Assembly (NCBI RefSeq): GCF_947502895.1
Contig: NZ_CANNBM010000002.1
Location: 434,001 to 498,000 of the forward strand
Length of the DNA stretch: 64,000 nucleotides
Direction: 5' to 3'
DNA from: an uncultured Sulfitobacter sp.
Lineage (GTDB): Bacteria > Pseudomonadota > Alphaproteobacteria > Rhodobacterales > Rhodobacteraceae
Shown: positions 52,456 through 60,696 of the stretch, one piece after another
Layout: each line of letters opens with the position of its first letter
How positions within the stretch are numbered: position 1 is the stretch's first letter
Notes under the pieces: model-generated
The model's database searches: none
Told to the model about the DNA's origin: nothing
What the model saw: the letters and a program-made list of their open reading frames with translations, nothing else
Made by a program: the position numbers and the translations under genes

Positions 52456-53379
52456 CTACAAAATCTCTTGGTCAAGCGGAACAGCACGCAATGGCACTGA
52501 CGCATCCTGTGGAAGGTCTGACCCGATGACCAACATCTCGAACGCTTCAAGCGTCGCGGCAAACCACGCCGCCAACGCAACCGCATCGCTGGGTTGCGCC
52601 GAAGGTGTATCAACGCTGTCCAGCACCACTTTTGACGGCGCCCATACACAGGTCTGGCCGTTCTTCATCGCCCAATCCAGCTCTGTTCTTGTTTCCACGA
52701 CAACGCAGCGGTCATCCTGCGCAGCCAACACCCAAGCATTCTGTTCGATCGCAAGCAGATCAATACGGCGCTGCGCCATTTTGTGATCTACCTGAGGAGC
52801 GGCTACATCCCCCGCACCCACACAGAGGACAAGCGGACGGTCCTGCGCATGCAACTGGTCCAGCCACGCGCCAAGATAGGGAGAGCCGATGGCAGAATTA
52901 TCCAAAAACACCAATTGGGGCTGTGGCCCCGCCTCTGGGGCAATTTCCGCAGGGGGCGCACCATCGCGGGCGCGCACGATTTCTACGCCCAGCGCGCCAG
53001 GGCCACGATCCAGCTTTTCGATCCGCACAAAGACCCGCATTGCCTGAGGCTCTAGCAGTATCCGCTCGGCTAAGCGGTCGGCCAATGTCTCTAACAGGGC
53101 CAGCCGCTCCACGGCCAGTTCCGCTTGAATGGCCTCAGTCACGCGGTCGTATGACAAAATACGGTCTACATCATCGTCAATCGGACCGCTGAGCGGCTGA
53201 ACCTCGACCACGATATTGAAGCTGATGCGCTGGGTGACGCCACGCTCTGCCTGAAACGCACCGATCTCTACTTCTACGATGTGATCGCGCACCGATATGC
53301 GGTCGAGCGCAGTGGCGCTGCTGGTGGCGGCTGCACGCGCACTAGGGTGATCAAATGCAAGGCGGGTCTCGGACGACAT
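52456..53379 (-). CDS. folB: Dihydroneopterin aldolase fused to an amino-acid-kinase-like domain
   Basis: This 307-residue protein has a FolB domain at about 27-138 (DRISVRDHIVEVEIGAFQAE; catalytic region LALLETLADRLAERILLEP). A proline-rich linker near 140-155 leads to a second domain of about 145 residues with LVLCVGAGDVAA, HKMAQRRIDLLAIEQNAWVL and SAQPSDAVALAAWFAATLEA. FolB alone is about 120 residues. The C-terminal pattern recalls amino-acid-kinase-fold proteins found with pterin genes in methylotrophs, though the glycine-rich loop is degenerate, so it may not be active. The gene precedes folP with one base between, so a folate role is expected. The aldolase call is firm; the second domain is an inference. 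Confidence 0.8.
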   Translation of the reverse strand: MSSETRLAFDHPSARAAATSSATALDRISVRDHIVEVEIGAFQAERGVTQRISFNIVVEVQPLSGPIDDDVDRILSYDRVTEAIQAELAVERLALLETLADRLAERILLEPQAMRVFVRIEKLDRGPGALGVEIVRARDGAPPAEIAPEAGPQPQLVFLDNSAIGSPYLGAWLDQLHAQDRPLVLCVGAGDVAAPQVDHKMAQRRIDLLAIEQNAWVLAAQDDRCVVVETRTELDWAMKNGQTCVWAPSKVVLDSVDTPSAQPSDAVALAAWFAATLEAFEMLVIGSDLPQDASVPLRAVPLDQEIL

Positions 53380-53477
53380 AAGGCGCGTTCCAGTCTGGTC
53401 TGGTGTGTTTTGGCGCGTTTATACCGCACAAGAGCACAGGTCGAGGGCTACATACGCCACCAAATCACCGCTTTGCG

Positions 53478-54140
53478 TCAGTTGCTGGCTGTGCGCACGC
53501 CGCGACGGTAAAACAGATGTACGCCAAACTTTGCCGTATTGGTGAATTTACGTGACCAGCTCGGGCGTACGGCGGTCGTGTGATAAAATGTGGCCCCGTG
53601 CGTTATGTCAGGTGATTTACCGTCCAGCGTGGCACGGGCCACTTTGGCCACACGCGCATATGCCGCAGGCTCTGCGACCACTTCGGGCCGTCCATCACAG
53701 GTATAGGTAAACTGGCACTGGTACTTACGGCCCGTGCCTTGATTAATCACGGCGCAGTACGAGTTGGGAAATCGGCCGGATTTCACGCGGTTCCGGATCA
53801 CTTCAGCCACGGCAAACTGACCCTTGATGGTTTCGCCGCGCGCCTCGAAATACAGCGCCTCTGACAAACAGCGGAACTCGGACCCGCCGCTTGCCTTTGG
53901 CTGCGCTGCCAGCCATGCTCGGGTAAATACCTCTGCACTTGCCGCGCTGTTTGAACTCGGGGCTGATGACGACGGTGCGGTGGAGAGCAGTTTGAGCTTG
54001 TCTTGGGAGAGCGATGCAATGCCCCGCGCCTCGATCTTGGCGAGATTTTTTGCGGTGGTATTGGCAGCAACAGCAACGGGCAGAAGCGCCACTATGGCCG
54101 CTGTAACAGCGCCGCGCATATATTTCCCCGACAATTTCAT
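53478..54140 (-). CDS. SleB-like cell wall hydrolase
   Basis: This 220-residue exported protein has a signal peptide (about residues 1-27, MKLSGKYMRGAVTAAIVALL). A serine-rich linker leads to the Hydrolase_2 domain, with CLSEALYFEARGETIKGQFA holding the catalytic Glu, VAEVIRNRVKSGRFPNSYCA, and ATFYHTTAVRPSW near the end. SleB-type domains cut peptidoglycan in spore cortex; in Gram-negative bacteria they are thought to act as lytic enzymes of the sacculus. GGAGAAG precedes the ATG at 54140; in-frame starts further up have poorer sites. It is followed by folB after about 100 bases. Confidence 0.86.
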   Translation of the reverse strand: MKLSGKYMRGAVTAAIVALLPVAVAANTTAKNLAKIEARGIASLSQDKLKLLSTAPSSSAPSSNSAASAEVFTRAWLAAQPKASGGSEFRCLSEALYFEARGETIKGQFAVAEVIRNRVKSGRFPNSYCAVINQGTGRKYQCQFTYTCDGRPEVVAEPAAYARVAKVARATLDGKSPDITHGATFYHTTAVRPSWSRKFTNTAKFGVHLFYRRGVRTASN

Positions 54141-54270
54141 CGACTTCTCCAGCGTCATTTCATCGCCGCCGCGCCTAGCCCTATTGGAAAGATGCCACAA
54201 CAGCGCCAGCATAAAATGCGCAAAGCCCCGCCGATACCCTAAAAATGCTTCGTATAAACCGTTGTTTTAA

Positions 54271-56838
54271 TTACCCAACGCGGTCAGAAATCGCCAACTG
54301 CGCTGCAGCAAGACGGGCTACTGGAACACGAAACGGCGAGCAGGACACATAATCAAACCCTGCTGAACGGCAAAACGCTATCGATTCGGGGTTGCCGCCA
54401 TGCTCTCCACAGACCGACAAAGTGATGTCGGGCTGAGACGACCGACCCCGCTGCGCGCCCAAGGTCAACAACTCTCCCACGCCATCATGATCAAGTGTGT
54501 GAAAAGGGTCTTCGTCGAACACACCCTGCTGGACATAGTCAGACATAAATCGTCCCGCATCATCACGTGACAGGCCATATGTCATCTGGGTCAGATCGTT
54601 CGTTCCGAAACTAAGAAAGGCGCAATAGGGTGCAATCTCGGCAGCACGCAGGGCCGCGCGCGGTGTTTCAACCATCACTCCAAGGCGGTATTCAAAGTCC
54701 GTGTCGCGCTCTTGTCGCACCGCATGTGCGACTGCATCAATCGCAGCCTTCACCAGTTCGACCTCGCGGCGGGCCGACACAAGAGGGATCATAATTTCGG
54801 CGGTGACAGGCGCACCATTCTGCCCCGCATCCACTATCGCCTCAAAAATCGCGCGTGCCTGCATTTCGTAAATCTCGGGCACGGTTATCCCCAGACGCAC
54901 ACCGCGTAGTCCCAGCATGGGATTGTACTCACGCATTGCCTCGATACGCCGCGTCACATCTGAGCGGGGCAGGTCAAGCGCCTCGGCCAGCTCCCGCTGA
55001 CCGCTTTTATCCATTGGCAGAAATTCGTGCAAAGGCGGATCAAACAGGCGGATGCAAACGGGCTTGCCTTGCATGATATTGAAAAGCTGCGTGAAGTCAT
55101 CACGCTGCATGGGCAACAAGCGCTCCAGCACTGCGCGGCGACCATCGGATGTGTCGGCAAAGATCATTTCGCGCATCACAGTCAAACGGCCTTTGTCAAA
55201 GAACATATGCTCGGTCCGGCACAGCCCGATGCCATCGGCGTCGAAATTGCGCGCAGTCTGTGCATCAGCAGGTGTGTCCGCATTAGCGCGCACTTTGATG
55301 TCTGCACTATCGGTTGCCCACGTCATCAACGTTCGGAAATAATCATCCAAGGCCGCCTCTTGCATGGCGGCTGCTCCTGCGAGGATCTGCCCTGTAGAGC
55401 CATCAACCGTCATTTCGTCACCCGCTTTGAACACGCGGCCGTCCGCAGCGGTGATCGTCTTGTCACGCAGATTGAAAATCAGGCTGGAGACGCCAACAAC
55501 ACAAGGCAGTCCTATCCCGCGGCCAATAACGGCGGCGTGGCTTGTGATGCCACCCCGCTCGGTCAGCACCGCATGGGCGGCGTGCATCCCGCGCACATCT
55601 TCAGAGGATGTCTCACGGCGGACCAGAATACACGGCTCCCCGCGCGCGGCACTGGCCTGCGCTTCCGCGGCATCGAAAACCAGACGGCCTGTTGCTGCAC
55701 CAGGACTGGCGGCGATGCCCTTGCCCACCACATCACGCCGCGCTGACGCGTCAATCTGGCGGTGCAGTAATTCGGTCAACAAACGGGGCTGCACACGCAT
55801 CAATGCCTCTTCGCGACTGATCACACCGTCCTGCGCCAGCGTCACCGCGATGCGAACCGCCGCGCGGGAGGATCGCGCCACGCGCACGCCGTCGAGGATA
55901 TGCACAACGCCATCGTCAATCGCAAATTCCACCTGCATCTCGGCGCGCAGACGTTGGCGCATCAGACTGGCATAAGACTTTAGCGTCTCGAAGGCTTCGG
56001 GCAGTTTATCCTCCAGCGATGGACCTCGCGGGTCGCGGGTGAGGTAGAGTGTCCCCTCCTCACCGTCCAGCGCATCGCGGCCCTGACTCTGGCTCAGATA
56101 GCGCCCCGTCACCTGCGGCGCCCCTGTATCACTGTCGACCAGTTGCAGCACACCCGATCCGCACTGCCCAGCCCCCAGACCAAAGATCATCTGCTGCACT
56201 ACAAGGCCAAGGCCCGCATCCGCTGGCGCGCCCTTGGCCTGTCGCAGCAGCCGCGCAGACGTCCCGTTCCACGCACGCGCCATCGAGCGCAACACCGCCG
56301 CCAGTTGCGTTCGGCGGGATTGGGGGAATTTCTCTTCTGTCTCAAGCTCGTAGGCGGCGATGGATTCGGCCAGTGCGGCGCGCCCGTCCCCTTCCACATC
56401 GTCGAACATGTCTGGATCCAGACGCGCCACGTTTATCGCATAGGACTGGATGAAACGGGTGTAGAGGGCAGCTGCCGCATCTTCGCCCATCGTTGTGCAA
56501 TACTGCTCGAACCGCTTGTCGTTCATGCCTATATTCAACACGGCACCCGGTCCGCCCCAATCGGGATCCTGACTGCTGGGCCGCACACACAGCAGCGCAT
56601 CGACAGGGAACTGATCCACCACCAGATCGACATCGGGCAGCGCGCCTTCTGCGATTTTTCCAACGGTTTCAAAGGAAAGCGCCACGGTGCGCGGCACAGG
56701 CAGGTCGAGCCGCACAAGGCGCTGCAAACATTTCGCCCGCCCGCCGTGGGTTACCGTGGCGATGGGTGCTGTTTGCGTGACCAATGTGGTGTCGGGGTTA
56801 TTCTGCACTGCGGCATCCTTTGGTTTCAGATGCAGCAT
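54271..56838 (-). CDS. ppdK: Pyruvate phosphate dikinase
   Basis: This 855-residue enzyme interconverts pyruvate, ATP and phosphate with PEP, AMP and pyrophosphate. The ATP-grasp domain covers about 30-360. The swivelling phosphohistidine domain has GGITSHAAVIGRGIGLPCVV with the catalytic His. The PEP/pyruvate barrel has GIGLCRTEHMFFD, LRGVRLGITVPEIYEMQARA, FLSFGTNDLTQMTYGLSRDD and the active-site Cys in LSVCGEHGGNPESI. The N-terminal domain is slightly shorter than in typical members of about 880 residues. No clear SD precedes the ATG. It follows glyS by 53 bases in the same direction. Confidence 0.93.
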   Translation of the reverse strand: MLHLKPKDAAVQNNPDTTLVTQTAPIATVTHGGRAKCLQRLVRLDLPVPRTVALSFETVGKIAEGALPDVDLVVDQFPVDALLCVRPSSQDPDWGGPGAVLNIGMNDKRFEQYCTTMGEDAAAALYTRFIQSYAINVARLDPDMFDDVEGDGRAALAESIAAYELETEEKFPQSRRTQLAAVLRSMARAWNGTSARLLRQAKGAPADAGLGLVVQQMIFGLGAGQCGSGVLQLVDSDTGAPQVTGRYLSQSQGRDALDGEEGTLYLTRDPRGPSLEDKLPEAFETLKSYASLMRQRLRAEMQVEFAIDDGVVHILDGVRVARSSRAAVRIAVTLAQDGVISREEALMRVQPRLLTELLHRQIDASARRDVVGKGIAASPGAATGRLVFDAAEAQASAARGEPCILVRRETSSEDVRGMHAAHAVLTERGGITSHAAVIGRGIGLPCVVGVSSLIFNLRDKTITAADGRVFKAGDEMTVDGSTGQILAGAAAMQEAALDDYFRTLMTWATDSADIKVRANADTPADAQTARNFDADGIGLCRTEHMFFDKGRLTVMREMIFADTSDGRRAVLERLLPMQRDDFTQLFNIMQGKPVCIRLFDPPLHEFLPMDKSGQRELAEALDLPRSDVTRRIEAMREYNPMLGLRGVRLGITVPEIYEMQARAIFEAIVDAGQNGAPVTAEIMIPLVSARREVELVKAAIDAVAHAVRQERDTDFEYRLGVMVETPRAALRAAEIAPYCAFLSFGTNDLTQMTYGLSRDDAGRFMSDYVQQGVFDEDPFHTLDHDGVGELLTLGAQRGRSSQPDITLSVCGEHGGNPESIAFCRSAGFDYVSCSPFRVPVARLAAAQLAISDRVG

Positions 56839-56891
56839 AGGGGCTTGGGCGCACAGGGCAAGCTTTTGCTGACCCTGTGACGTGCAGACAG

Positions 56892-59006
56892 TTACCCCTC
56901 AATACGGGTCAGATCGGCGATCGAAGCGCACAGCGTGCGGATACGGCCCAGCAGGTTCAGACGGTTGCGGCGCACCACGTCATTTTCCGTGTTGATTTGC
57001 ACCGCCTCAAAAAACGCATCCAGCGTCGGGCGCAGCGATGCCAGCGCCGACATGGCGGTCGTGAAATCCTGAGCCTTCATGGCAGGCGCGATGACGCTAT
57101 CCGCCTGATCCAGAGCGGCAAACAATGCCCGCTCCTCATCCGTCTCGGCGAATTTCACATCTCCGCCGTGGGAATATTCGATGTTACTGCCTGCCTCGGC
57201 CTGACTCAGGATGTTGTTCGCCCGTTTGAAGGCTTGCAACAAGTTGGCCCCGTCCTCGGTTTTGAGCGTATCCGAGAGCGCCCGCGCCCGCTTCACCAGA
57301 AGCGTCAGATCGTCATTGCCGTCCATCGCGATGCAGGCGTCGATGATGTCATGACGGATGCCTTGGTCTTTGAGGTAAACTTTGAGGCGGTCATGGAGGA
57401 AGGAAAGGAGATTTATTGGCCTATCCAAGTTAGCGTAATCATCCCCATCTTCGGGGCGCGATAGCTGCACTCCATGCGCGCCAAAGCCATGCAGCGAACA
57501 GGGTAAAAGTTCTACGGAAATATCATTCTCCACAACCGTCCGAATAACCCCAAGCGCAGCGCGGCGCAGTGCAAACGGGTCTTTGCTCCCAGTGGGCCTC
57601 TCGTCAATCGCCCAAAATCCTGTCAGCTTGTCGATCTTCTCGGCCAATGCCACGGCAACAGACACAGGTGCAGTCGGCACATCGTCTGACGGCCCAAGCG
57701 GCGCGTAGTGCTCCTCGGCGGCGGCTGCCACCTCCTCGCTCATGCCGGCGGCCAGCGCATAGTAGCGGCCCATGAGGCCTTGGAGTTCGGGGAACTCATA
57801 AACCATTTCAGAGGACAGATCGGCCTTGGCAATCCGCGCCGCCTGCTCTGCCGCGTCCGCATCAGCGCCCACCATCGGGGCCAGTTCGCGGGCGAGGACG
57901 GCCATGCGTTCGATCAACTCGGCCTGCGTGCCAAGCTTGTTGTGGAAGGTCACGTTTTGCAGGTTCTCGACCCACGCGGCCATGCCGACATCAGACTTCG
58001 CCACGCGCAAGTCATTGTCCCAGAAGAATTTGGCATCCGCCAGACGCGCGCTTAGCACTTTTTCGTTGCCTGCAAGGATCGTCGCGCCGTTGTCCGCCGT
58101 CTTGCGGTTGGCGACAGTCACGAAACGCTCGATCCGCCCTGTCTTGGGGTTGCGTACGGAAAAGAATTTCTGATGTTCTTTCATTGAGGTTTGCAAAACC
58201 TCTGGAGGCAGGTCGAGGAAATCATCACCGATGCGGCCCATCAGCACCACGGGCCACTCAACCAGCCCAGCTACCTCGGCCAGCAGGCCTGCGTCCTCGA
58301 CCACTTCGAGACCACTTGCAAAGGCCATATTGGTTGCGTCATTCCAGATCGCATCGCGGCGCTCGGCCGGGTCCAGCACCACAAAGGCGCGTTTGAGTTT
58401 GGCGGCGTAGTCGTCAAAGCCGCTGACAGTGATCGCATCAGGTGCCAAAAAGCGGTGGCCGTAAGTGGTGTTGCCCGATGAGATGCCGTCAACATCCAGC
58501 GGCACAACTTCAGCGCCGTCCTCACGGCTCAGGATGCACAGGATAGAATGCAGCGGGCGCACCCACTTGAGGCTCCCCGCCCCCCAACGCATGGATTTGG
58601 GCCATGGGAAGTCGCGGATCGTGTGTTCCAGCACTTCGGCAATGATCTCGGACGCGGGGCGGCCCTCGCGGGTAATTTTGGCGAAAAGAATCTTGCCCTT
58701 GGGCGTTTCACGCTCCTCCAGATCGTCGCGGGTCAGGCCTGCGCCCCGCAAGAAACCTTCGATCGCTTTTTCGGGCGCATCAGCCTTCGGCCCTTTACGC
58801 TCTTCCACAGTGCGGGGGCTGGCGTCCAGCACGCCTTCAACGGTCAGGCACAACCTGCGCGGCGTGGCAAAGGCGGCGGCAGAGGCATAGGTAAGCCCCG
58901 CGTCTACCATGCCATCGGTCATCCGCTTTTTCAGGTCTTCAGCGGCGCGGGCCTGCATGCGGGCGGGAATTTCTTCGGAGAACAGTTCAATCAGCAGATC
59001 AGCCAC
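56892..59006 (-). CDS. glyS: Glycyl-tRNA synthetase beta subunit
   Basis: This 704-residue beta subunit of the alpha2beta2 bacterial GlyRS has the N-terminal block MADLLIELFSEEIPARMQAR, the segment VRPLHSILCILSREDGAEVV, TVANRKTADNGATILAGNEK, ARLADAKFFWDNDLRVAKSD, FHNKLGTQAELIERM and KADLSSEMVYEFPELQGLMG. It ends in the helical DALR-like domain. Together with GlyQ it charges tRNA-Gly. It is separated from glyQ by a DUF6446 gene. Confidence 0.96.
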   Translation of the reverse strand: MADLLIELFSEEIPARMQARAAEDLKKRMTDGMVDAGLTYASAAAFATPRRLCLTVEGVLDASPRTVEERKGPKADAPEKAIEGFLRGAGLTRDDLEERETPKGKILFAKITREGRPASEIIAEVLEHTIRDFPWPKSMRWGAGSLKWVRPLHSILCILSREDGAEVVPLDVDGISSGNTTYGHRFLAPDAITVSGFDDYAAKLKRAFVVLDPAERRDAIWNDATNMAFASGLEVVEDAGLLAEVAGLVEWPVVLMGRIGDDFLDLPPEVLQTSMKEHQKFFSVRNPKTGRIERFVTVANRKTADNGATILAGNEKVLSARLADAKFFWDNDLRVAKSDVGMAAWVENLQNVTFHNKLGTQAELIERMAVLARELAPMVGADADAAEQAARIAKADLSSEMVYEFPELQGLMGRYYALAAGMSEEVAAAAEEHYAPLGPSDDVPTAPVSVAVALAEKIDKLTGFWAIDERPTGSKDPFALRRAALGVIRTVVENDISVELLPCSLHGFGAHGVQLSRPEDGDDYANLDRPINLLSFLHDRLKVYLKDQGIRHDIIDACIAMDGNDDLTLLVKRARALSDTLKTEDGANLLQAFKRANNILSQAEAGSNIEYSHGGDVKFAETDEERALFAALDQADSVIAPAMKAQDFTTAMSALASLRPTLDAFFEAVQINTENDVVRRNRLNLLGRIRTLCASIADLTRIEG

Positions 59007-59039
59007 GGGCGTACCTCTTATGTGCCTTGAGAGGCGTTG

Positions 59040-59570
59040 TTATTCTGTCGGCGCAGTTGGCAGGGGCGGACATTCCTCACCCACAATCGTGCCGTCATAT
59101 GCTTTTTCGCCGCAATCGTTCAGCTCGTGCCAGACATAGCCGCGCCCGTCATCGGTGATGGCGACAATGCGGTCCACACCGAAATGGATGTTCTTCTGGC
59201 TCATGAACGTCAGCGCGGTTCCCGCCTCAAGCTCTGCACCAAGGGCGGCTGCGTCAAAGCAGTCAAACCAGTTTGGCGCGTTGCGCGGTGTTGCGTCTTC
59301 GACCATCTGGAATGTCTCGGTCAGCAGCGCGAGACTGTAGGGCGTGGTGAAACAGGCGCGGTAGCGGATGGGAGAGCTGTCAGCGTCAATCGCCTGAAAA
59401 CCATCCATCGGGATGACTTCGGATTCCGCACCACCCAGCATGATCAGAGATACCCCCTCGGCGGGCGCATCGACCTCTTCGTAGAACGCATAGACCTGAA
59501 GGTAATAGAGCGCCGCACCGGCGAAAAGAGCAAAGGCCAATATCACACTCCCCAGAATTTTACCCATCAT
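59040..59570 (-). CDS. DUF6446 family protein between glyQ and glyS
   Basis: This 176-residue protein has one N-terminal membrane span (about 4-26, ILGSVILAFALFAGAALYYL) and a soluble, probably periplasmic domain with YRACFTTPYSLALLTETF, NAPNWFDCFDAAALGAELEA and FGVDRIVAITDDGRGYVWHE. Four cysteines in that domain (YRACF, WFDCF, NDCG, EECP) could form disulfides. The start overlaps the glyQ stop (ATGA) and the gene sits between the two GlyRS subunit genes. This arrangement recurs in Rhodobacterales, but no function is known. Confidence 0.8.
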   Translation of the reverse strand: MMGKILGSVILAFALFAGAALYYLQVYAFYEEVDAPAEGVSLIMLGGAESEVIPMDGFQAIDADSSPIRYRACFTTPYSLALLTETFQMVEDATPRNAPNWFDCFDAAALGAELEAGTALTFMSQKNIHFGVDRIVAITDDGRGYVWHELNDCGEKAYDGTIVGEECPPLPTAPTE

Positions 59571-60496
59571 GCGCTGTCACCGGTCCAGCCGCCAGCTGTG
59601 GTCTGCACAAAAGCATCCGCGCAGATTTTGGTGAGCGCACGCACCCGCCCGATATAGGCTTGCCGCTCGGTCACGGAAATCACGCCGCGCGCGTCTAGCA
59701 GGTTGAACATGTGGCTCGCCTTGATCGCTTGGTCATAGGCCGGATGCGGCATCACGATGCGCTTGCCTGTCTTGGGGTCCATCGGTGCTTGTTCGATGAT
59801 GGCACGGCACTCGGCCTCGGCTTCTTCGAAATGGCGCAGCAGTACCTCTGTATTGGCCACATCGAAATTCCAGCGTGCGTATTCTTCCTCAGTCTGTTTG
59901 AAGATGTCGCCATAGCTAAGCGGGATCGGCGCGTCGGGATCGTTGAACGGCATGTCCATCACGTGATCAACGCCAAGGATATACATGGCCAAACGCTCCA
60001 AACCATAGGTCAGCTCACCCGATACGGGGTGGCAATCATGGCCGCCAACCTGCTGGAAATAGGTGAACTGGCTGACTTCCATGCCGTCACACCAAACTTC
60101 CCATCCCAAACCCCATGCACCAAGCGTCGGGCTCTCCCAGTCGTCCTCGACAAAACGGATGTCGTGCAGCGCCATGTCTACGCCAATGGCTTCCAGACTG
60201 CCCAGATACAACTCTTGCAGGTTTGGCGGGCTGGGTTTGATCAACACCTGATACTGGTAGTAGTGCTGCAATCGGTTGGGGTTCTCGCCATAGCGCCCGT
60301 CCGTGGGCCGGCGTGAAGGCTGCACATAGGCTGCGGCCCACGGCTGGTTGCCAAGACTGCGCAGCGTTGTTGCCGGATGGAATGTACCCGCGCCCACTTC
60401 CATATCGTAGGGTTGAAGGATAGCGCAGCCATGGCGTGCCCAATAGCTCTGCAACCGCAGAATAATTTCCTGAAACGAACGGGGTGTGTCGGGCAT
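59567..60496 (-). CDS. glyQ: Glycyl-tRNA synthetase alpha subunit
   Basis: This 309-residue catalytic subunit has SFQEIILRLQSYWARHGCAI, LQPYDMEVGAGTFHPATTLR, PWAAAYVQPSRRPTDGRYGE, NPNRLQHYYQYQVLIKPSP and TYFQQVGGHDCHPVSGELTY with GLERLAMYILGVDHVMDM. AAGGACGCGATC before the ATG at 60496 favours it over an ATG six codons upstream. It leads the leftward series glyQ, DUF6446, glyS, ppdK and may extend on to the cell-wall and folate genes. Confidence 0.96.
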   Translation of the reverse strand: MPDTPRSFQEIILRLQSYWARHGCAILQPYDMEVGAGTFHPATTLRSLGNQPWAAAYVQPSRRPTDGRYGENPNRLQHYYQYQVLIKPSPPNLQELYLGSLEAIGVDMALHDIRFVEDDWESPTLGAWGLGWEVWCDGMEVSQFTYFQQVGGHDCHPVSGELTYGLERLAMYILGVDHVMDMPFNDPDAPIPLSYGDIFKQTEEEYARWNFDVANTEVLLRHFEEAEAECRAIIEQAPMDPKTGKRIVMPHPAYDQAIKASHMFNLLDARGVISVTERQAYIGRVRALTKICADAFVQTTAGGWTGDSA

Positions 60497-60525
60497 GATC
60501 GCGTCCTTTGGCATTTCGCGCTCTT

Positions 60526-60552
60526 ACTATGGTGCGAGGGGGCAAGGGTCAA
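60526..60552 (-). promoter_or_regulatory. Possible promoter of the glyQ operon
   Basis: On the minus strand TTGACC (complement of 60547-60552) is followed after 15 bases by CATAGT (complement of 60526-60531), 30 bases before the glyQ start codon. The boxes resemble the carA candidate in content and spacing. The short spacer keeps confidence low. Confidence 0.4.
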
Positions 60553-60696
60553 TCTATGGCGCATGGTCTGGGGGAATGGCGCATAAGATGACGCAGTGCC
60601 GCCAAAAACGCACTGAAACAAGACGTTCCTATATGGGAATCAGCCGCAAATGCTGTTTATGTGCCGCAAAGTAACTTTTTGAGAGCTTATACGCCG

